Shown: positions 57,201-64,000 of the stretch, in pieces
Numbering within the stretch: position 1 is the stretch's first letter
Layout of the letters: each line of letters starts with the position of its first letter
DNA from: Branchiostoma lanceolatum
Taxonomy: Eukaryota; Chordata; Leptocardii; Amphioxiformes; Branchiostomatidae
Assembly (NCBI RefSeq): GCF_035083965.1
Contig: NC_089722.1
Coordinates: forward strand, 18,972,642 to 19,036,641
Length of the DNA: 64,000 bases
Direction: 5' to 3'
Made by a program: the position numbers and the translations under genes
The notes under the pieces: model-generated
Database searches by the model: none
What the model was told of the DNA's origin: nothing
What the model saw: only the letters and a program-made list of their open reading frames with translations

Positions 57201-60200
57201 TACCATACCATACCATATATCTTGGGTTTGATCTGTAACAGGTGAGAGTTACCTGAGGAGTGGCCCCCTCATCCAGACAGGGAGCTGTGCCTTGTGGATG
57301 TGACCCCACAGCCTGGACAGGAGGCGCAGGGGGAGCTTCCTGTAGATTTGCACCTGTAGCAATAACAACACAATCAGAGATGGCAGACTTCACCCCCTTA
57401 CCCATACTACTTTGCATTTCCTGACAAATGGTGTAGCCATCAACTGGGCAATCAGGCCAATGTCCAACCCTGGTCTCATACTGAGGATATACATGTATTA
57501 TATCATCATAGACATAGACACAAAGACATACACTCCAAAAACAATTGTACATCACTACCTTGGGATGAGAGAATAATGGTATTAGATGATGGCATGGACA
57601 CTAGCCATCTCACTAACATTATTACTGTCCAGTACTAAATGCAGGTGACATTCAGACGTCCTGACAGAAGGGACATAATACCTGTAACTTTATATCTGGA
57701 AGGACACTGGGGATTGGGATAATCTAATCAACCGCTAAGTCAAATAGTTTTACAACTGTGAGAGTTACGAAAGACATTAATATGCATGAAAATTATAAGG
57801 AAAGAGGCACACAATGTCAACAGGCATGAAGATGAAGACTTAAGTGTAAATTGACAGGAAGAAATTGAAACTCCACGGCTTAAAGCGGATTAGATTTCCT
57901 GATTCCAAGTGCTTTTCCAAATGCCATTTGACCAGAGTGTTACGGTGGTAGCCTGAATGTCATCCAAGTTAGTTCCAGGGCTCCCATACAATACATGGCT
58001 ATTGCAATGGGACACCAGGCCTAGGGCTTGAAATACTAACTGCACACAAAAATGTCAGGTTAGCACAGGCAAAATTGGAGTTTACCGGTTATGCTAGGGT
58101 CACATTTCCAAGCCGTGGCCCGACCGGGCTGTTTGAGAAAACAAAGAATAAAAGATGCATACATGTATCAAGAATATACATAACGTATAGTAAGGAATAA
58201 TTTCTTTAAAGTTTTGTGTCTTTTGTTGTCTTTTATATCTTAGTTTTTGTTCCCACAAGCTGACTGACCGGGCCCCGGCTTGGAAATATGACCCTAGCAT
58301 TAGGCGACACTAACAACAAAAAAAAAGAAGCTATTTCGAGCCCTGTAAGGTCAGTTGAGCGATGGCCGTAGATTAATGATGATAATCTGTTTGTAACAGG
58401 TCCTTAAGTAATGCAAACACCTCTCCTGATCGTGATCAGTCCCACTCACACAGTAATGCATCACATTCACAACATCACCCTCCAGGGAAACTGTGGTAGC
58501 CTGAGTACCGTCCTCCGTAGTGGCCGCTGGCTGAATTTTTTTTCCTTGCAAGCAAAAAGCATTGAGACAGCGGTCAATACCGAGGATGGTACTCAGGCTA
58601 CCACAGTTTCCCTGGAGGCTGATGTTGTGAATGTGATGCATTACTGTGTGAGGTTAGCAAGCAGAAAGCATTAACTATAGCGGCAAATACGGAGGATGTT
58701 ACTCAGGCAAAAACGTAACTGTAACAGGAGGCAGACGTAAAAACCCCGGCCACCTGTACTGTTACAGTTTTAGGAGGAGTTTCATAACAAGACTAACAGC
58801 GTGTGGGCCTTTACGTTCATTAAGTCCTGACAGTTTCAGGGGGAGAGAAGGTGAGAAGGTTCTCATACACTTTAAAGTACAAATTTATATGGCAAGTCTT
58901 AACCCTTAAGCTGCCAGGTTTTTTAGCCAAGTAAAAATCAAAAATGTTTGACCCCTGACCTCCCTCACGAAACCCGCGAAACACCCGGCGGCGCTAACTC
59001 CCCTAAATTCCCGGCTTCGCGCGCTACACGCACGCAAAGCTGTTTTGTTCTGGGGAATACCCTATCCCGGTTATAACCGGGTCCAGCACACAAGGCATAT
59101 TTCTGTATCCCTAATTAAGTCGGGACTGGCAGCTTAAGGGTTAAGGAGGAAATTGTAAAAAAAAAAAAATATGGCAGGGCTGGAAGGAAAATTTGCACCT
59201 TCCAAAACTGTGTGTACCATTGGAGAAACAGGCAGTTTCAGAAAATGACATATATTAGCTATGAGGAACTCTTAAGTTAACTGTTAGGTTTAGTATTTGA
59301 AATGCATAGTTGGTAGAAAGTGAACAAAATCTCAATTCGGGACTGAAATTTTTACCAACTATCTCTGAAAATACCTGCAGCTGGTCTGCTATGTACAAAC
59401 AATACAATTATTACAGTTTGAACAATGACGGAAACCATTATCCCTCACTGGTCAATATCAGTCAATAACTGATCAATAAACTGATGAGGGCAATACAATG
59501 GCACACCTGGATTTTGGGCACAGACATGGATGAGTACAGGTCCAAAATACCAGAACATCAATATACCAGAACTAGTACCTTACACTCAGGTGTATAACTT
59601 TTCAAAAATGTGTTATTCTAACCACAAAATTTAACACTGGAAAAATTGAAAACAATGTATGGTCATTGAAATCAGCAGTCCATTTTTGATTTGTAATCAT
59701 TTCGAAAGTAATATGGGTTTTCTGCATAAGAAAGCTGGAGTCTAAATAAACATTCTGTTAACTGTTATCATATTTCTGTCATCAAAATTGAAGACCACAG
59801 GTTACATTGTCAAATTGTTCTGGTACATAAATGTACAGGCAGGTAGGTACCTGTACCGAAACCTCTGTACCTGTAGCTGATGTTACCTTTAGGCACATGT
59901 CCCTTGTTGAGATGGCAATCCAGATAAACGATACAAAAACAAGACCACCCAAAATATTAACAAAACTCCAGCTATAATCTTCACTGTGCATAATTTTTGG
60001 ATTTTTAAAGTCTGAGCTGAAACGTTTGTAAACACAAAGCTAACTTGACCGGGCCCACATACAAATCTGACCAAATGTCACCGGTGCCAAGATTTTGTCA
60101 AGGAAACCTCACATAGAAAGGCAATCAACTTCATACCAGTCAATGGAAATTGTCAATACTTGAACTTCATGTAGCTGTATGTCACCTCTACAAATTTTCC

Positions 60201-63200
60201 TACAATATCTGAGGCATTCAAAATACATTGCCTGTGATAACGTGCAGTTTATTAGTTATGCACATGACCCAGGCATATTTCATATTCTTGATTTCAATAA
60301 ACAAAAATGAAGAAGAAATCAGAGGGATTCTGTGCCCAGTTCCATATTCAGAACTGAACATAATGATATTCCCCAGTCCAGACATGATGAATAAAATATT
60401 TCCATAGTCCCCTCAAATACAGATGAATCACTTTCCCCAGGCACATATGCAAACCTGCATTTTGTCCTACAAGTCAGAGGTGCTACATTCAATTTGACCT
60501 TTTTTAGTACCAGCACAGTATGAATGTAACATATTATTAATATATACAGGTCGTGCCAAATGTGACCTCAGTATATACATATGGCATCCATTTTTTCTGT
60601 CTAAAATGCCTATTTTGAAATTTGAGATGGAGCAGAAATTACTGATATGTCCTGATATTTGTAACAGGAAGTTGATATTGTCCACCTGAGACCAACCCGC
60701 AATAATAAGTTGCAATTTTCAGATTCAATACCCATACAACAATAGCAGACATTTTGAATGGTGTCAGCATATTGGAATATTCATGAATAATACCTGTAGT
60801 ACGCCTGTATGCAGGCAGCTATAAAATCAGCAACATCATGCATAAAACCCAGACAAATTATGTCAACATTTTCCTCGAGGATCGTAGTACTAAATAATAC
60901 ATATTTCTGGCGAAAGCAACAAAGGGTTTGGGATTTAGGTCACTATGGCAGACACGGTGTGGTTAGAAACAAATCACCCACCCGTATTCTTCCCAGTGCA
61001 AGGGGCCATGAAACGAACATCACTCGACTCTCCTCCACTGTCACAAGCAAAATCTCCCCGCGCGGTCCCGTCTTCCCGGTCCTTCCATCGTCAGCTACCG
61101 TTCGTTCTGTTTTCCCGACGACACCGTCATCATCACCGGCGCGGAGGCGGGGTACCGGCTAACGGATGCTTCCATTAAGGGAAACCGGGACGAACCAAAG
61201 TGAGACTGACACGGGGGGAGCAGAAGTAGAAAGCCCTTGCACTCTGCATAATTTTTACAAATAGTTCTCATAGCTCGCATTAGAACAACAAAATCAAGTT
61301 TAACAACACATTTATTTTTGTGTGTAGATTACGATTTATCAATATTTCAGCAATCTGTGGATGGGTTTTTACGATAAAACTGGACATCCCCGAAAATTCC
61401 AAAATCATTTGCACTCTTCCATTGTTCCCACCATTCCAAGCACTCATGGGACCATCTTCATATTTCCTATGCTACAATTATATATAAATCATGTACATGC
61501 TGATGTGCCCAGGGGGTGAAGGGTAGGTGGTTTAAACAGCCATTGTCTGCTATTGTATCATGTGACCTACAACTGAAACCTCAAACCTCAATTGCTAGAT
61601 GGAACAACTTAGGGCTGTATTTCTGTAGAAATAGTTCACTTTAGGATCAACGTAGAACAATAGAATGGTTTTCAAAAAGTGAGAGGGTGGATATATATTA
61701 TATATATATATAATATATATCCACCCTCTCACCCTCTATATATATTATATATATATATATACAGTTACTGTCAGTTTTTCATTCTTGCATTTCTTTGTTT
61801 TCTGTTTTGCATTTCAAATGGACGTGCAAGTCAATGGATCTGTCTGTATATATTAGCTGATTTCAAGTTGCTTTTAAATAAGTTAAAGTTTAAATGCTGT
61901 TGTTGAATGCAATTAGGGAAGTAATGAATATGGATTTAGTGTATATAATGTACCAATGGGAATAGGAAGGACTTCCCTTGAAACACACAATAATTTCAAT
62001 TTTATGGCTGTTTGATTTTCAATTTCACGTTAAGTCATTTTAGAATATTCATTCATAAAATATAAGGTACGTATCACTCAGATCAATTAAATTTCATCTC
62101 CATATATGATTTTAGAATCAGAGTGATTAAGTTAACTGATGTTATTAATGAAACTGATGTTTTTAATCAAATAAAACATTGTCCCATCATGTTGATAACA
62201 CGTGAAACAAGATCAGTAGCATGTCCAGGACCAGAGATACAAAAAACGGAAGTTCTGCTGTAGTGCTGCCAGAGGTCCCAAATTCAACCTTGACCATTGT
62301 GTTCACAACATATTCCAAATAATAAATACCATCACAATCTATCGAGAGGTTCTTAGGATACTGCTGCAGACACACACATCAAACTTGCAGTTTCAAGGTC
62401 AGCCGTAAGAGGGTTCAAAATCAACCTTGACCTTTCAAAGTTTGGGTTTACAACGCCAACCCAGATACCAAATATGATGATCACAATCCATATAGAGTCT
62501 TCTTAAGTTATAGCTGCGGAAACACATACATACACACACACACACACAAACAAACCAAAAACTACACCTCCATTCGTCATGGAGGTAATAAGTGAGGTTT
62601 GAGTGACAGGTTATTGTGTCATGACAGGCTAATAACGAGCCAATGACTGGATTTTGGAACTGCAAACAAACAGGTTTGCATATCACAGAAGTTGATCATT
62701 GATACGACAAGAGCAAGAAAAATAATAATTTTGGACTGTTGTGAATTCAGCAGGGTTCATATAAAAAACATAAAGAATCATTATCCCTGTCTTATGGCCC
62801 GATGTACCGTAAAAACTGCCAAAGAAGACACCCGAAAAATTAAATCTGGTGATGTGGACACGGGGTCACTATAAACATGATTCTCAATGGTTGAGTCAAT
62901 GGGAAAAGTGATCTAAAGGAACACCAAAAAATGGAGACAATGGCCAGGTGGTCCTTAATATGTAGAATTGTTAACTTATGAGGACTTTAGAATCAACAGT
63001 AAAATAATGATTTTGATACATGGATTAATGCATGATCAAATTCTACAAATTCATAGACTGTACGTTGTACCTTCTTGAAATGCTTCCTTCCCTTTAAACC
63101 ACTTCTCTTCTTCTTGATAACACGCAATGCAGCAAAGTTTCCCAGCCGTAGAAGGCCCCTCTTCACAACAAGTTCATTTCCAACCGCTGCAGTTCTCATG

Positions 63201-63280
63201 ATCAACCTCCCAGCCTTGCCCTGAGTTTTACCCAACAGTCTGCTGGTTTGCCCGATGTAGCGGCCAAAGACACTTGGCAT
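54217..63280 (-). CDS. PISD: Phosphatidylserine decarboxylase (mitochondrial PISD)
   Basis: Makes phosphatidylethanolamine from phosphatidylserine at the inner mitochondrial membrane; a pyruvoyl enzyme made by self-cleavage. Exons, minus strand: 63280-63071 (putative leader, [20 protein letters not shown] and on, Arg/Lys-rich), 57353-57253 ([20 protein letters not shown]), 56730-56595 ([20 protein letters not shown]), 56044-55741 ([38 protein letters not shown]), 55172-55012 ([17 protein letters not shown]) and 54528-54217. All phases agree and give 407 residues (human about 409). The DGT aspartate and the FHSP histidine are present. The self-cleavage motif reads LGSS instead of the usual LGST. 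The leader exon joins in phase, but no transmembrane segment is encoded before VQIY, so an exon between 57354 and 63070 is probably missed. Confidence is high for the last five exons, about 0.5 for the first. Confidence 0.93.
56956..57012 (-). pseudogene. Truncated copy of the PISD exon at 57253-57353
   Basis: ACAGGTGAAAGTTACC, CCCTCATCTAGACTGGGAGC and TGTGCCTTGTGGA repeat 57236-57300 (donor plus 3' half of the exon) with a deletion of GAGGAGTGG-like bases. It lies downstream in transcript sense, on the far side of a pentanucleotide satellite. Confidence 0.85.
57056..57214. repeat. Pentanucleotide satellite, TATCA switching to TACCA
   Basis: About 15 TATCA units followed without a break by about 17 TACCA units. 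The array separates the true PISD exon from its truncated copy. Confidence 0.95.
58445..58652. mobile_element. Hairpin element in the PISD intron
   Basis: Arms of about 95 bp: CTCACACAGTAATGCATCAC and CCTCCAGGGAAACTGTGGTA on the left are complemented on the right with few mismatches. The centre contains TTTTTTTTCCTTGCAAGC. No clean target duplication was found. Confidence 0.88.
58898..59145. mobile_element. MITE with perfect 20-bp termini
   Basis: CTTAACCCTTAAGCTGCCAG at 58898-58917 is complemented exactly at 59126-59145; 248 bp in total. The interior is GC-rich (ACACCCGGCGGCGCTAAC, CGCGCGCTACACGCACGC) against an AT-rich intron. Termini resemble, but differ from, the TTAACCCTCAAACA MITE at 26023. 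Confidence 0.9.
59146..63070. other. Long intron of PISD
   Basis: Includes a CpG-rich patch near 61010-61200 that might be an alternative promoter, an AT palindrome at 61679-61732, a (CA)n run near 62531-62548 and a CAGTCAAACCTG-family fragment at 62840-62965. The missing PISD membrane-segment exon should lie somewhere between 57354 and 63070, but I could not identify it. Confidence 0.5.
61679..61732. repeat. Perfect 54-bp palindrome with an AT core
   Basis: GTGAGAGGGTGGATATATAT begins the left 27-base arm and is complemented exactly by the right arm. It has no loop and is followed by CCCTCTATATATATTATATA, a partial repeat of one arm. Confidence 0.92.
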
Positions 63281-64000
63281 TTTTCTTACAAAAACAGGCT
63301 CCAGGATAGTCTAACTAAAACTTACAGCACTTTACTGTGGCTGTCTCTAACCAAGGAGCTTCAAAATACACAGTAAAGCAAGTTGCTCTAACTCTTAACA
63401 CTACAAAGAATGAACGTTCTGAAAATCTCAGTCACTTCCTGTACTGGCCTGAGTCAGTTGAGTGTTTGTGTATGATGTAACATCTGGGTTTGCTACTGTA
63501 ATTCTTGAAATTTTCATGGTGGTTTTGTGTTTACAATTTTCGTGGTGATCGCTTCACTGCAAATCTAAAACCATAAAGGTTCCCGTGTTTCCATTACTGT
63601 ACAGTATGTGACTATAGTGCTACCGTGAACTCAAAACCACTGTGAACGCTCCATTTTCTCCTTGGCACGAAATTAAATCACTGCAATCTTAAAGGCATTT
63701 ACAGTAACTTGGAAGGGAAGTCTAGTGGTACTGGTAAACATGATGATGTCATCAGTTTTGTATAGTGCAAGACTGTGAATCAGTTAGGCAGAAATTGTGC
63801 CTAACTGATTATCTACAGGGATCGTAATTCTATTCTTAGAAGCAGGACTGTAACAGTCACTGGGCAGAAACACGACTAGTTAGGCAAATATGTAAAATGG
63901 AAAGATGAGAAGAAGTTTAAAGGAACATGTAACTAGAAGTCGAAACAAAATATGATGTTTATCTAAGGAAATATACAAACAGCTGCAGTTCTTATGATAG
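63281..64000. other. Upstream of PISD; dispersed repeat copy
   Basis: 63500-63710 is a copy of the 17595-17815 repeat (TGGTGGTTTTGTGTTTAC, GAACTCAAAACCACTGTGAA, GCATTTACAGTA). The hairpin-like AGTTAGGCAGAAATTGTGCC and CTAACTGATT lies near 63782. The PISD promoter should be near 63281-63480; no core element can be named. Confidence 0.5.

Noticed and set aside
57044..57231. Open frames of SYHII or PYHTI repeats
   Set aside because: They are pure translation of the TATCA/TACCA satellite.
59889..59991. Minus-strand frame with a hydrophobic segment ([16 protein letters not shown]) and a GTAACA donor, considered as the missing PISD membrane exon
   Set aside because: No acceptor gives the phase 0 needed to join the leader exon, and the residues around it do not resemble the PISD membrane region.
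61095..61280. Minus-strand frame [17 protein letters not shown].. as an alternative PISD leader
   Set aside because: The only donor (CG then GTAGCT) ends in phase 2, which does not fit the phase 0 acceptor at 57353. The CpG-rich patch may still be regulatory.

Overview
The window is animal genomic DNA: multi-exon genes with GT-AG introns of about 0.1-6 kb, a base composition near 40% GC, and a very dense load of SINEs, MITEs and palindromic (foldback) elements. Protein similarity to vertebrates is high, and the repeat style (tRNA-derived SINEs, many short inverted-terminal elements, ATGCAAAT-rich repeats) suggests an invertebrate deuterostome. A lancelet (Branchiostoma) is my best guess, but this is inference from style and not from a search. 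No virus, CRISPR array or bacterial feature is visible.

Layout. 549-9235 (+): the last eleven exons of VPS33A, the SM-family subunit of HOPS/CORVET; the N-terminal part lies left of the window. 9236-12532: convergent intergenic space with a 1.2-kb minisatellite. 12533-31170 (-): a complete M3 zinc metallopeptidase of the neurolysin/thimet oligopeptidase family in 18 exon positions, one of which exists as two same-length alternative exons. Its last-but-one intron carries a complete intronless class A GPCR on the opposite strand (14712-16133). 33720-37597 (-): a MIF/D-dopachrome tautomerase-like gene with shared exons 2 and 3 and two candidate first exons. 38098-42627: a large interrupted foldback followed by two small hairpin elements. 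42730-44156 and 45954-47543 (+): tandem two-exon TMEM35B/DoxX-like membrane protein genes. 47544-54216: repeat-rich intergenic DNA. 54217-63280 (-): phosphatidylserine decarboxylase (PISD) with a putative mitochondrial first exon.

The genes are unrelated housekeeping or signalling genes and do not form one pathway. The recurring theme is local duplication of exons and exon edges. Introns of three genes contain truncated copies of their own neighbouring exons (VPS33A, the M3 peptidase, PISD). One duplicated exon pair in the peptidase looks functional and mutually exclusive. The MIF gene has a duplicated first exon that has lost the catalytic N-terminal proline. Other points worth a second look are two decayed hammerhead-ribozyme-like motifs, near-perfect palindromic elements with target-site duplications, and a nested insertion series in which one foldback arm preserves the empty site of an insertion into the other arm.
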